Origin: Stieleria maiorica
Lineage (GTDB): Bacteria > Planctomycetota > Planctomycetia > Pirellulales > Pirellulaceae
Assembly (NCBI RefSeq): GCF_008035925.1
Contig: NZ_CP036264.1
Coordinates: forward strand, 1,585,409 to 1,649,408
Direction: 5' to 3'
Length of the DNA stretch: 64,000 nucleotides
Shown here in pieces: positions 1-10,000 of this stretch. Position 1 is the stretch's first letter. Every line of letters starts with the position of its first letter. The translations under genes and the position numbers were made by a program. Below the pieces are notes generated by a model, which did not search any database, was not told the DNA's origin, and saw only the letters and a list, made by a program, of their open reading frames with translations.

Positions 1-903
1 GCCGATACCACGCGCGACCCGTTCATGGAAATCGTTTCCGGACTGGCGCTCGAACCGCCGACCAAATCACCGACGTCGACCAAAGTCGCCTGGGCGACCG
101 ATCGCGGATTCGTCTACGTGATGGAACTTTCCGGTGAACCGTCCGTGCTGTTCCGGCTGAACACCGACGGCATCGTCAGCGGCCGGATCGCAGCCGCCGA
201 CGGCGACCGATTCTTCTTCGGCAGCGAGTCGGGGCAGGTCTATGGTTTGCGTGCGACCCGAACCGGGCGTGTCCTGTGGAGCCAGCCTTATGGCGAACCG
301 TTCTACAAGGCCCCGTTCCTGGTCAACGGCATGGTGCTGCTGCCGTCGGCCTACGGCAACCTGTACGCGATCGACGAAAAGACCGGCTTGGGCGTCTGGG
401 ATCAACCGATTCCCAATGTGGACGAAATCATCGGCGGGTTCGACCAGATGTTGTTCGTTCGACTGCTCAGCCAAAGCTTTGCCGCGATCGACCTGGAAAC
501 CGGCAGCGTGATCGAGGTCGACAACACGCTCAAACCTGTCAAGTTGCTGGTCAACCGAACCACCGATCGGCTGTACCTGGTCAATGCGATCGGCACGGTC
601 CAGTGCTTGCGGGCGATCGGTGCGGACAACCCCACCATCCGACGTGCCGTTGATACGGGAGACCCCGAGGAGGCCGAGGAGGCGACCGAAAAGCCAGAAG
701 CCGAAGCGCCCAAGGCGGCTCCGGCCGATCCGTTTGGTGCCGGTGGTGATCCCTTCGGTGCCGGTGGGGCGGACCCGTTCGGCGCCGGTGGGGCGGATCC
801 CTTCGGTGCTGGTGACGCGGGCGGCGGCGAAATGGCCGATCCGTTTGGTGCCCCGGCCGGCGGCGGGAATGATCCCTTCGGTGGCGATCCGTTCGGGAAT
901 TGA
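1..903 (+). CDS. PQQ-like beta-propeller protein, 5' end outside window
   Basis: The reading frame is open from the first base, so about 300 C-terminal residues are visible and the true start lies upstream. The visible part has repeated beta-propeller blades of the PQQ/BamB type, for example YGNLYAIDEKTGLGVWDQ near residues 118-135, followed by an acidic Glu/Ala linker. The last ~58 residues are a low-complexity tail with seven DPFG units (from about residue 243) separated by Gly/Ala stretches. Propellers of this kind usually bind proteins or form scaffolds and are often exported in planctomycetes, but the signal region is not in the window. No enzymatic role can be assigned. A downstream HD-GYP gene lies 195 bp away. 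Confidence 0.8.
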   Translation, partial: ADTTRDPFMEIVSGLALEPPTKSPTSTKVAWATDRGFVYVMELSGEPSVLFRLNTDGIVSGRIAAADGDRFFFGSESGQVYGLRATRTGRVLWSQPYGEPFYKAPFLVNGMVLLPSAYGNLYAIDEKTGLGVWDQPIPNVDEIIGGFDQMLFVRLLSQSFAAIDLETGSVIEVDNTLKPVKLLVNRTTDRLYLVNAIGTVQCLRAIGADNPTIRRAVDTGDPEEAEEATEKPEAEAPKAAPADPFGAGGDPFGAGGADPFGAGGADPFGAGDAGGGEMADPFGAPAGGGNDPFGGDPFGN

Positions 904-1098
904 GCGTCGCCACAAGGCGTTCAAGCGACACAACCGGAATTCCTGCGAGGGGGATTTCGGGTACGCAGGGGGAGAACGGTCACGGTGATGCTGTGGCGCA
1001 TCTAGCTTTCAGAGTCATGTCGTGCGAGCCGGTTCGGGATTCCGATCCGGCTCGTTTTGTCGACACCTCTGCCTCGGAAACCCATTCGCGGTGCAGCC

Positions 1099-2349
1099 AT
1101 GTCTTTGCCACCCTCGTCGCCATCGACCGACCCCGCATCGCCGCCCCCGCCGGTCACCGACTGGGCAGCGATTTCCTCCGTCGAAAACCCCGAGGAGCCG
1201 TCTCTGGCGTCCGAGGTCGATCAGCTGGCCGATGCGTTGGCGGCGCGGTTCGAAGAATTGACGCTGATCCACGGCCTGACACAACGCTTGGCTAGCAGTT
1301 TGACGCTGACGGAGCAGTCGCATCAGGTCGCCCGTTCGCTGCTCGATGAATTGGCGCCCTGCATCACGTCCTCGGTTCTGGCGATCCATTTGTTCCCGAG
1401 TGCCGAGCACGACCAACGGCCGACGCAGCGATCCGGGTTGCTTTCACCGCGACATTCCGACGAGATTTTCGAGATCGTCGGCCATGCGGTGACCGACAAC
1501 GAACTGGTCGCCATTGTTGAAGCCACCCGAGCGAAGTCGAAAGAACGCACCGGCGACGCCGGCGGCGTCGCTCTGGTCAACGATCTGCAACTGGCCGGCG
1601 GGACGCGCCTGCGATCGGTTGTCGTTCCCATTCATCGGGGCAGCACCTCGTTGGGCCAGATGGTCGCGATCCGAACCGCCGACCAGCCCGAGTTCGGGAC
1701 GATCGAAGCCAACATGATGTCGTCGACGTCCACCATGCTGGCCGTCCACCTGCTGAACCAACAACAGTATCAGCAGATGCAAGGGATGTTCGAAAGCATG
1801 ATCCAATCGCTGGCGTCGGCATTGGATGCGAAAGACGCCTACACCTGTGGTCACAGCAATCGCGTCGCCGAACTGTCGTTCCAACTCGCCGCACGTCTGG
1901 GCTATGACGATCACGCGCTGGCCAACATCCGGATGGGCGGAATCCTTCACGACATCGGCAAAATCGGCGTCGACGATTCGGTGCTGCGCAAACCCACGCG
2001 TCTGACCGACGAAGAATTCGAACAGATCAAACGTCACCCGGTGCTCGGTTACGACATCTTGAAAGGGATCGAGCAGTTTCATCCCATCCTGCCCGCGGTC
2101 CGTCATCATCACGAATCTTGGGACGGTTCGGGCTATCCCGACGGCCTGGCCGGTGACCAGATCCCACGCGACGCCCAAATCGTCGCGGTGGCCGACGCCT
2201 TTGACGCGATGAGCAGCGATCGGCCCTACCGCCCCGGGATGAAACTGGAAAAGGTCGTGCAGATCTTTCGCGAAGGACGCGGCGTCCAATGGGCTGCCGA
2301 TGTCGTCGACACACTGCTGAGTCTACCGAACCTGCAGCAGTACTCTTAG
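1099..2349 (+). CDS. GAF-HD-GYP domain protein, probable c-di-GMP phosphodiesterase
   Basis: This is a 416-aa cytoplasmic protein. The N-terminal ~45 residues are Pro/Ser-rich, residues ~50-225 look like a GAF sensory domain, and the C-terminal half is an HD-GYP domain. Visible motifs are HDIGK (HD pair at residues 284-285), the HHH run near 336 followed by ESWDGSGYP, and the GYP signature at 345-347. HD-GYP proteins hydrolyse cyclic di-GMP; here the GAF domain presumably supplies the input signal. I chose the ATG at 1099 (MSLPPSS) over an in-frame ATG at 1057 because the protein-like composition begins there; this is uncertain. No receiver or membrane segment is visible. Confidence 0.85.
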   Translation: MSLPPSSPSTDPASPPPPVTDWAAISSVENPEEPSLASEVDQLADALAARFEELTLIHGLTQRLASSLTLTEQSHQVARSLLDELAPCITSSVLAIHLFPSAEHDQRPTQRSGLLSPRHSDEIFEIVGHAVTDNELVAIVEATRAKSKERTGDAGGVALVNDLQLAGGTRLRSVVVPIHRGSTSLGQMVAIRTADQPEFGTIEANMMSSTSTMLAVHLLNQQQYQQMQGMFESMIQSLASALDAKDAYTCGHSNRVAELSFQLAARLGYDDHALANIRMGGILHDIGKIGVDDSVLRKPTRLTDEEFEQIKRHPVLGYDILKGIEQFHPILPAVRHHHESWDGSGYPDGLAGDQIPRDAQIVAVADAFDAMSSDRPYRPGMKLEKVVQIFREGRGVQWAADVVDTLLSLPNLQQYS

Positions 2350-2364
2350 TCAGCCGCCCGCGGC

Positions 2365-2480
2365 GTAGCGGAACTCGCCAAGAGTTTCGCATGCGCTTTT
2401 CCCGTAGCGGAACTCGCCAAGAGTTTCGCATGAGCGCGGCGTTAACGCACGGGGCCGAAAGCCTTGGCGGCTTCCGCTAC
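2365..2480. repeat. Family A palindromic repeat cluster (2 direct, 1 inverted)
   Basis: Two direct 25-bp copies, beginning GTAGCGGAACTCGCC, lie at 2365-2389 and 2404-2428. An inverted copy ending GGCTTCCGCTAC is at 2456-2480. The direct and inverted units can pair, so the cluster resembles a REP/BIME element. The same unit recurs at 6837-6945, 38949-38973 and 58150-58174. It sits just after the HD-GYP stop codon and before the sigma-factor gene. Confidence 0.8.
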
Positions 2481-2620
2481 ACTCAACGCATACATTCCGC
2501 TTGCGAGTCTGTTGTGCTTCCGCCCTTTCTTAGAATTGTTTGACGCAAAACGATTCCGGCGGTGTCTTCTTTCTGACAGCCGACTCCATTCCACTTGAAC
2601 TTCGCCTGCCAGATCACCCC

Positions 2621-3133
2621 ATGACGCCAGACGGAAACTCGGCGCCCCGATTCGAATACGCCGCCATCGTGCGCAGTTTGAGCCCTGGTTTGACGCTGTT
2701 GGCCAGGCAGTTGTGTGACACGCCGGAAGACATCGTGCAAGAAGCATTTTTGAAACTGTTTCGCCAAACACCGTTCCCGGATCAACCGCGCGGCTGGTTA
2801 TTCAAAGTCGTTCGACGCGACGCGTTGAATGCGTCACGCTCTCAATCGCGCCGGAAGAAACACGAGCAGATCCGCCGCGACCAACGCGTCAACTGGTTCG
2901 TCGACGGTGTTGAAGAATCAATCGATGGTGAAATGGCGACCCGCGCCTTGAGGAGTCAGCCGGTGGCGATTCGAGAGGTTCTGGTGTTGCGATTATGGAA
3001 TGGGCTTTCATTCGATGAAATCGGCCAACTCGTCGGCGTTTCACCGCGGACGGCCTCGCGGCGTTACCAATCAGGGCTTCAGGCCATCCGGTCTCAGCTG
3101 AACATCAAACTCGAAGACTTCACCAGGGGATAG
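2621..3133 (+). CDS. RNA polymerase sigma factor, ECF type
   Basis: This 170-aa protein has the two-domain layout of ECF sigma factors. Region 2 contains DTPEDIVQEAFLKLF and the RGWLFKVVRRDALN stretch; region 4 contains EVLVLRLWNGLSFDEIGQ followed by the helix-turn-helix VSPRTASRRYQSGL. It would direct RNA polymerase to a specific set of promoters. The ATG at 2621 fits the family length; an upstream TTG at 2540 is possible but gives an atypical N-terminus. The gene is followed after 6 bp by a one-TM protein that may act as its regulator, and then by two exported proteins, which suggests one transcription unit. Confidence 0.85.
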   Translation: MTPDGNSAPRFEYAAIVRSLSPGLTLLARQLCDTPEDIVQEAFLKLFRQTPFPDQPRGWLFKVVRRDALNASRSQSRRKKHEQIRRDQRVNWFVDGVEESIDGEMATRALRSQPVAIREVLVLRLWNGLSFDEIGQLVGVSPRTASRRYQSGLQAIRSQLNIKLEDFTRG

Positions 3134-3139
3134 TTCGCG

Positions 3140-3748
3140 ATGCAACCTTCAGACCCATTGCCGGATCCGATCGAGAACGCCGGTGGCGGAGAAGAACCCG
3201 CGCGTCTTGAGAATTCGCTGCGTTCACTCGAGCCCAAGGGGATCGACACGGACCAGTTGGTCTATCGGGCCGGTTTTCAGGACGGATTTCGCCACGGTCA
3301 GGAAACGCCGATCGTTGCCTTGAGATCACGTCGCTTCAGTGGCGGCTCGGCCTGCGTCGGCGGTGTCGTCGGCGCGCTGGCCGCCAGCCTGGTCTTGCTG
3401 ATGTTCGCTCAAGACAGGACGAATGGCCCACAGGGAACCCGAACAGCATCGCCCTTCACCACACCCACGGATGAAACGAGCATCGGTACTGCCTCCGACG
3501 ATCCCGCCGGATCGGAATCTCGTGACATACCGACCGTGGTACCGTCGTTCGCCTCCACCGATTCGGCGGACCTGACGCTGCCGTTTGATGGAGTGCTTAG
3601 CACCCGTTCGCACTACCAACGTGCCGAGCAGGCATTGCGATCGGTTTCGACGACTGGAGGAGAGGGCCTCGCGGAGCCTCCCTCGTCGGTGAACGTTTCG
3701 CTCCCACTTCGCCGCGCCCTGTTTCGTGAAGTCGAGCAACCATCTTAA
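3140..3748 (+). CDS. One-TM protein next to ECF sigma factor, candidate anti-sigma/regulator
   Basis: This 202-aa protein has a soluble N-terminal part (residues 1-65) with the stretch LENSLRSLEPKGIDTD, a single transmembrane helix around residues 71-91, and a ~110-residue Thr/Ser/Asp-rich C-terminal part likely outside the membrane. No zinc-binding anti-sigma motif is visible. It starts 6 bp after the sigma-factor stop. Many planctomycete ECF genes are followed by a membrane protein of this design, so a role in holding or signalling to the sigma factor is inferred from position only. Its 3' end overlaps upstream in-frame codons of the next gene, whose likely start is at 3783. Confidence 0.7.
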   Translation: MQPSDPLPDPIENAGGGEEPARLENSLRSLEPKGIDTDQLVYRAGFQDGFRHGQETPIVALRSRRFSGGSACVGGVVGALAASLVLLMFAQDRTNGPQGTRTASPFTTPTDETSIGTASDDPAGSESRDIPTVVPSFASTDSADLTLPFDGVLSTRSHYQRAEQALRSVSTTGGEGLAEPPSSVNVSLPLRRALFREVEQPS

Positions 3749-3782
3749 CCTCTTGCCCACAATCGCAATGAAGGAGATCAGA

Positions 3783-5276
3783 ATGAAATCGAAGCTTTGG
3801 CGCAGGCGGCTCGCTTGCATGATCGCGATAACCTGTTGGGCGACGTCTGCCCGATCGTTTGCACAGGACGTCGAATCGAAGCCACTTTCGGTCAGCCCCG
3901 CGGCGGTCGCCGATTCGCCAGTTTCACAATCGTTATTGCCGACGCTTCGGGAACAGATCCCCGGCAATGCAGTGGTCTGGTATGGACAGGTCTACGCCGA
4001 ACAACAAGCGCTGATGCAGCAAAGTGAGCTGTGGAGCAAGATGGGTGAGATGATCGAATTGCCCGCAAATGACATGGCAAAGAGTCATCCCCAGTTCGCA
4101 TGGCTCGGCAGTCAACCCATCGACAGCGGCGTGTTCGGCTCGCTTCGCAAAGCAGCTCGGTCGCGACAGTGTGACTGGCAACTGCTCTACGCCGGTGAAC
4201 CGTTCTTTGAAATCTTGCTGCCGGAAGTGCAGCGTTCACGATCGTACGCGAGACTGATCGTGTTGCGGGTGAAGTTCCAGATCGCCGAGCAGCGTTTCGG
4301 AGACGCCCTCGAGTCGCTGCAACTGGGTTTCGCGTTGGCCAAACATGTCGCCCAGGGAGACACCTTGGTTTGCACGCTCGTCGCACTCGGGATCGAAGAC
4401 ATGATGGCCGACTGTCTGTTCGATTGGGTCCAGCAACCAGGTGCACCCAATCTTGCTTGGGCGTTGGCGGAGCTACCAGACCCGCTGGTCGATCTGCGAC
4501 CGGGGCTGGACGCCGAGAGGATCGGGTTGGAATCGACGTATCCGTTGTTTGCCCAAGCTCGACGAATCGCCCACCATCAATTCGGCAGTGACAGTGCTGC
4601 ATCGTCTCGAGAGTACCTGCAAAACTGGGGTGTCGTCGCGTGGTCGTCGGATCAATGGACCGATGGGCTGCGGGATTTTTGGGATCGGTCGGATCTGTTC
4701 GGCGGCCAACACAATCGCTCTCGCCCCGCTTTGGGACTGCTGGTCCTGGAGGCTTACCCGAAGGCAAAGGCGGCCTTGGTCCGGACAGGCTATCCGGCGT
4801 CCCAAGTCGAAGCGTTCTCGGTCGCACAAACGATCGCGGTGCAAAGCTATGACGCTCAACAAAGAAGAATCCAAGACTTGATTCGCTGGGCGTATCAGCC
4901 GACGGCGGTCGCATTGGCCGGTCTGGAGAAGCAACGGATGCGCGACGTAGCGGCCGCGCCGGTGCTTCCGATCGATGACATGCTGGGCAATTCGATTCAA
5001 GAAGTGGTCCGCCGACAGGCCAAGGTTCAACGCAAGGTCGCCGTGCTGCGAATGATCGAAGCGGTGCGAAACCATGCGGCATCCCATGGAGGTAACCCGC
5101 CGGCATCGATCGATGCGATCGAGGCTCTGCCGATTCCCAGCGATCCCGCGACCGGCACACCCTTTCAATACGACAGTGATGGATCGACCACTCGGATTGC
5201 CACCCGCCGTGATCCGTCACCCCAGCTGACGTTCCAACCCATCGAACTTGTGATCCAAACCGAAGGAGATCAGTGA
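3783..5276 (+). CDS. Exported protein of unknown function
   Basis: This 497-aa protein has a clear signal peptide: a basic KLWRRR n-region, a hydrophobic core and an ARSFAQ cleavage region near residue 28. The ATG at 3783 is chosen because GGAG lies about 7 bases upstream and it gives the best signal peptide; earlier in-frame ATGs exist from 3726. The mature part is mostly helical by appearance and I recognise no catalytic motif. Its stop codon overlaps the start of the following gene (TGATG), so the two are translationally coupled. The position behind the sigma factor/TM pair suggests an envelope function under that sigma factor, which is inference. Confidence 0.7.
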   Translation: MKSKLWRRRLACMIAITCWATSARSFAQDVESKPLSVSPAAVADSPVSQSLLPTLREQIPGNAVVWYGQVYAEQQALMQQSELWSKMGEMIELPANDMAKSHPQFAWLGSQPIDSGVFGSLRKAARSRQCDWQLLYAGEPFFEILLPEVQRSRSYARLIVLRVKFQIAEQRFGDALESLQLGFALAKHVAQGDTLVCTLVALGIEDMMADCLFDWVQQPGAPNLAWALAELPDPLVDLRPGLDAERIGLESTYPLFAQARRIAHHQFGSDSAASSREYLQNWGVVAWSSDQWTDGLRDFWDRSDLFGGQHNRSRPALGLLVLEAYPKAKAALVRTGYPASQVEAFSVAQTIAVQSYDAQQRRIQDLIRWAYQPTAVALAGLEKQRMRDVAAAPVLPIDDMLGNSIQEVVRRQAKVQRKVAVLRMIEAVRNHAASHGGNPPASIDAIEALPIPSDPATGTPFQYDSDGSTTRIATRRDPSPQLTFQPIELVIQTEGDQ

Positions 5277-6829
5277 TGCCCACAACCGACCAGAGTCTAG
5301 CTGGACCGCGCCACTTTGGCGTTGCAACGCTCGCCAGTACGCGGAAAACGCCGGGGATCCACCTTCTGGCGAAGGTAGCTACGTTCGCACGGCGATTGAT
5401 CCTTTCCACTCTCGCTACAATCGCTTCGCTGGCTGTGACGGCGACTCCCGCCAGCGCCGTTGACTCGGCCACGGTGCTGTCGGTTGTTGACGAGAATGCG
5501 ATCGTTGTTGTGCGGATCGACCCGCAAGCGTTCCAACAGCTACCGGATGCTGAAAAGGCTTACCTGCGGTTGGCCGGAAACTCGTTGCCCCAGCATGCCC
5601 GAAAGACGATCGATCCGCTGTTGGAGTCCGAGGGGGGCAGCGAAGCGTTTCTTCTTTTCAGCGCATCGGAAACCAGTCAGGTGCCCTTCACACGCGATCC
5701 CATCGTCGTCGTCCCCGCGGCAAGCGGTCAACCGCCCACGGCGGACGCTGACCCCGGTCAGACCAAGCAGGTCGGATCCGTGATCATCACCGGCAATCTG
5801 TCGCGATTGAACGTTGATCGATTGGGAAAACCGTCCGCCGCTCAGGATGTTTTCCGCGACGCATTCACTGCTCTCGGTCCGGCGCCTTTGCAGTTTGCCG
5901 TTTATTTAAACAGTGATCGTCGCCGCGCTATCAAGGAGTTCGGTCTCGCCGAATTGGAAACCCTGTTTCCCATCGACTCCAGTCAGCTTGCCGGAGTGGA
6001 CTGGGTTTCCGGGTCTGCCTATCCGGACGGACAGGCAGGATTGGAGTTTGTCTTTCATGTTGCCGATGCCGGTGATGCTAAGGTGACCCGAAGCGCGATT
6101 CGCGAAAGCATTAAGGACCGGCTTCCAGCACCGTTTCAGATGGATAGCAGCGACCAGGGCGAAGACCGCACGTTGCGCCTCAAGCTGGGGCCCCAAGCGG
6201 GTAGTCGCCAATTGCAGGTCTGGTCGAGCGAAGCAAAGCGAAAAATCGCGGATTCCAGGCTGCGACGGATTGCACTGGGGCTTCACAATTATCACTCCGC
6301 CTTCAGCCGGCTACCCTCGCCGGTGATCGCCGACGATCAGGGGCGGCCCTTGCTCAGTTGGCGAGTGGCGTTGTTACCGTTCTTGGGAAAGGACGAGTAC
6401 AGGCTGTACCAAGAATTTCACCTGGATGAACCCTGGGACAGCCCGCACAACCGTCCACTCGCCGATCAAATGCCAGACGTCTTTGCCATCGATGCGTCGG
6501 CTGCCAGTGGAAACCGTTCGGACATTGTGATCCCCGTCGGCGAGGGATTATTCTTCGACGGGGACGAGCCAAAGTTCGGCGACGTCATCGACGGAATTTC
6601 CAACACGATCATGGTGTTCGAAACGCCGACGGAGCAGGCGGAAATCTGGAGCAAGCCCGCCAACCCCACGCCGACGCCGGCGAACCTGGATGAAGTGCTG
6701 GGCGGTCATTTTGGTGACCAGGCTGTGATCGTCCATGGCGACGGATCGATCCACTGGATCAAGCCCCAAACGATCGGCAAGTCACTCTGGGCACGCTTCA
6801 CGCGAAACGGCAAAGAGCCGATCGACTGA
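5276..6829 (+). CDS. Secreted DUF1559-like protein with repeat-derived N-terminal extension
   Basis: This 517-aa protein shares its ATG with the stop of the preceding gene (TGATG) and has a good ribosome-binding site (GAAGGAGATCAG). The C-terminal ~200 residues contain DUF1559-type features: LGLHNYHSAFSRLPSP, LLSWRVALLPFLG, DGISNTIMVFE and HGDGSIHWI. Export is predicted from a hydrophobic core at residues 41-55 ending in ASA (59-61), but the region before it is about 40 residues long, unusually long for a signal peptide. Residues ~8-40 are translated from a family B repeat (5297-5396). An internal TTG start after the repeat would leave almost no basic n-region, so the ATG is preferred. Confidence 0.8.
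   Translation: MPTTDQSLAGPRHFGVATLASTRKTPGIHLLAKVATFARRLILSTLATIASLAVTATPASAVDSATVLSVVDENAIVVVRIDPQAFQQLPDAEKAYLRLAGNSLPQHARKTIDPLLESEGGSEAFLLFSASETSQVPFTRDPIVVVPAASGQPPTADADPGQTKQVGSVIITGNLSRLNVDRLGKPSAAQDVFRDAFTALGPAPLQFAVYLNSDRRRAIKEFGLAELETLFPIDSSQLAGVDWVSGSAYPDGQAGLEFVFHVADAGDAKVTRSAIRESIKDRLPAPFQMDSSDQGEDRTLRLKLGPQAGSRQLQVWSSEAKRKIADSRLRRIALGLHNYHSAFSRLPSPVIADDQGRPLLSWRVALLPFLGKDEYRLYQEFHLDEPWDSPHNRPLADQMPDVFAIDASAASGNRSDIVIPVGEGLFFDGDEPKFGDVIDGISNTIMVFETPTEQAEIWSKPANPTPTPANLDEVLGGHFGDQAVIVHGDGSIHWIKPQTIGKSLWARFTRNGKEPID
5297..5396 (+). repeat. Family B element, right-truncated, inside a coding sequence
   Basis: The segment begins CTAGCTGGAC and continues through GCGCCACTTTGGCG and GGATCCACCTTCTGGCGAAG to GTAGCTACGTTCG. 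It aligns along its length with the reverse complement of the complete element at 47035-47174. The right ~40 bp, including the second terminal repeat, is missing or diverged. It is read in frame in the gene at 5276-6829. Confidence 0.85.
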
Positions 6830-6836
6830 GCGAGTT

Positions 6837-6945
6837 GTAGCGGAACTCGCCAAGAGTTTCGCTGCCGGCGCGGCGATGTCTCCCGGGGGGCGAAAGCCTT
6901 GGCGGTTTCCGCTACGTGGCCGAAAGCCTTGGCGGCTTCCGCTAC
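6837..6945. repeat. Family A palindromic repeat cluster (1 direct, 2 inverted)
   Basis: A direct unit starting GTAGCGGAACTCGCC is at 6837-6861. Inverted units ending TTCCGCTAC are at 6891-6915 and 6921-6945. It lies 7 bp after the stop of the DUF1559-like gene and between two convergent genes, where the paired arms could form a strong hairpin and act as a bidirectional transcription stop. Confidence 0.8.
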
Positions 6946-7034
6946 GACACGGGCCCGGACGTTCAGCTGCGGCGGACTATCTGACGCGAAACGCAAGCGA
7001 GTGGATTTGCCTCGCCCGTTGCTTGCGCCGCGGG

Positions 7035-10000
7035 CTAGTAAATCAACTGGTCGTTCCGCGAGACGGCAAACGCTTGATCGTCACCCTGGACGATCAGCCA
7101 CGTTCGATTCTCGCCGACTTGATACGCGTCTTCGGTTCCGTCCGGCCAGCGGACCGAAACGCTGATCGGGTCGCCACGGCGGTGATCCGGTCCGAGTCCG
7201 AAGTGGGTGACACGTTCGTTCGCACAATAGAACCCGTCACCGGCGACCACGGGGGCGAAACGCGTCAGGTGCTCGGTTTGGACGGTGATCGATGCGCCGA
7301 CGGCATCCCGTGCACCCTCAACCCCGACCAGACGAAACCGGACCCAAGGGTGCTCCGTAGGAGTCCGGTTCATCAACACCTTAAAAGGTTCTCGCTGGTG
7401 CGTGATTGCCAGGTCCATGCGCCCGTCGCGATCGGCGTCGAAGGTCCACATCGCTCGGCCGACGTGATCGTCGGCAACGTAGCCGTCGGACGTATCAAAT
7501 TCGAACGCTTCGAAAAGATCGTGTGACACGCGGTGAAGTACCTGCATCTGTTGCGCGTAGCTCGATGGAGGTTCCGCGTCTTGGTAAACATGCCCGTTGG
7601 TGATCGCCAGTTCGAGGTTGGAATCGTTGTCAAAGTCGACGGCCTGGGTGCCGAATCCGAGCTGTGAATAACTCACCTGCCTCAGCCCCCATGGTGTCGT
7701 TTGATCGGCCCAAATCCCGTGTTCGGTTTGTTCATAGAACGTGTTGTGTTCCTGTTCAAAGTTCGTCACAAAAAAATCAACATCGCCGTCGGCGTCCAAG
7801 TCCGCGGTGGCGATCCCCATGCACGCTTGAGGGCGAAAACGGGCATCGACCGCCAGCCCACGCAAGGTGGCCGATTCGTCCAGTTCCCCTTGATCGTTGA
7901 AAGTCCAATAGTGGTTGTGGGTCATGTCATTGGCCACGAACACGTCCATTCCGCCGGTCGCATCCAGATCACCGATGACCAGCCCCAACCCACGCCCCGG
8001 CTGTACCGGCGTCGCCGCCCATCGGTCCGTGACCTCCTCAAATCCTCCGCCCGGGCGTCCGCGAAAGAACGCATCACGATCGGCGGCAAACTTGGTCGGC
8101 AGACAGAGGCTGACCGTTCCGTCCTCTTTTTGGCAGGCGACGGTGGCGGGTTCCATTCCGGCGCAATACTTCAAGCAAACAAAGTCCGAGATCCCGTCGT
8201 TGTTCAGATCGGCGATCGCCCCGCTGGTCGACCAGGGGGACTGGCGGTCGCTGGAAAACCAGTCCTCGCGGGGCGTGAACGTTCCGTCGGCGTTGTTGAT
8301 GAAGATCCGGTCGGGGCCGTAGTTGAGCACGACCAAGTCGGGGAATCCGTCTTCATTGACGTCGCCGAACGTGACTCCCTGGGCAAATCCGGTGTCGTTG
8401 GTGTCTGTCCCAGCAGTCACGTTCGCATAACGGCCACCCAGATTGCGAAACATCGAATTGTTTGCCGAATCCGTTTCGCCCGGCGTTCCGCCTGCGGCGG
8501 CGACGTACAGATCCGACCAGCCGTCGAGGTCGTAATCAATCGCGCAGCCGCCCGATTCCATCTGCGCATACAAGGGCACTCCGTCAGACGTGTGACGATT
8601 TCGCCGGGCGTCATCGTCGATGGCCAAGCCCAGTCGGTCGGTCTCGTCCCGGAGGACGGGTTTAACCGACGGCCGGATCAGAGCCTCGGCCGGATTCGAT
8701 TTTGAACTTGCGATCAGGTCGGTGTCGGGCATCGGATAGTCGCTCAGATCCAGCGTGGCCAGCAGCGGGTCGAGTTCCCGTTGCCACGAGGTGTCGGCGG
8801 TGAGTTGCTTGACGATGGATCGGCGCGTCGCGCGGACGGCGGCGATGTCGTCGTCGGGGATGGTCATGGCGTAGGCCGTCCACGCCTCCGCTTCCCACAA
8901 CCGCCCCAATTGCACCAGCGTCCGCGACATCTGGGCCATGATCGCCCCCGATCGATTGCCGAGTTTGTACAGCCGTTCCTTTTCCTGGCTGAACCGACTG
9001 AGCAATTCGGCACGATGATTGATCGCCGCGATCATCGCCGCATCGACCGATTCATCCTCGCGCCGTAGTCGCTCCAGCGTCCGGGCGAGTTTCGCCAGCA
9101 CCTCACCGATATCGGGATTCTTTCGTACGGATTCCAGATAGGCCCTGGCGGCCTGTTGTTCGTTTCCACGCTGCCTTGCGACGTCACCGAGCAGGGCCCA
9201 GTACTGCCATCGGTCTTTCGTTGCCTCGGTGACGCAATCGATCCACTGGGCGATCCGGTCGGACTGATGGGAATAGACCAGATACTGTCCCAGCAGGATT
9301 TGGGCCGGCGGGTAGCCGGGGCTGTGCCGCAGGATTTGGAGGAGCGTCGCTTCGACTCCGTCCCACTGACCCCGGTCGACTTTGGAGCGAACTTCGGCGA
9401 TTCGCAATCTCGGGTCGTCCGGATTGCGTTTCTGCAACTCCACCATCGAATTGGTTTCCATGTTGCGTTGTTCGATCGTCGCGAGCGAGAACAGCAACAC
9501 TCGATCAAACTGGCGCTGGCGAACCAGAATCCTGCCATGGGGCGCCGCGCGGTAGTGATCTTCCGCGTTGACCAAGAAATCGAACAACAGCCGCCGCGTG
9601 TCGTGCCGTTGGGGAAAGGCAGCGACCACTTGATCGAGCAGCTCGATCAGTTCGAACAACTGACCGGTTCCCACGTATGCCAGCACCGCGTTTTGGACCA
9701 GTTGTTCGTCGGCGAAACCGTTTGCGACGGCGGCTTCGGCGACCAACGCGGCCGTGTCCGAGGGACGCCCGTCGGCGAACGCGATCTCGGCAGCCAAACG
9801 GAGCGTTGCGACATCGTCGGGCGCACGCAACATCGCGGCGCGGACAAGTTTCTCTGCCGCGGCGAGGTCACCGCCGGCCATGGCGCGTTTCGCGCGATCG
9901 ATCACGGCATCGCGGGGAACTTCCGCGGCCGATGCAGCCGGCAATTCTGCATCCTGGTCAGACGCAGAATCGCCCTGCCGGCCACAGCCCGCCAAAATCA

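Noticed and set aside
3892-5472. A 526-codon minus-strand frame
   Set aside because: It is antisense to the exported protein gene at 3783-5276, has Arg/Pro-rich shadow composition and no motif.
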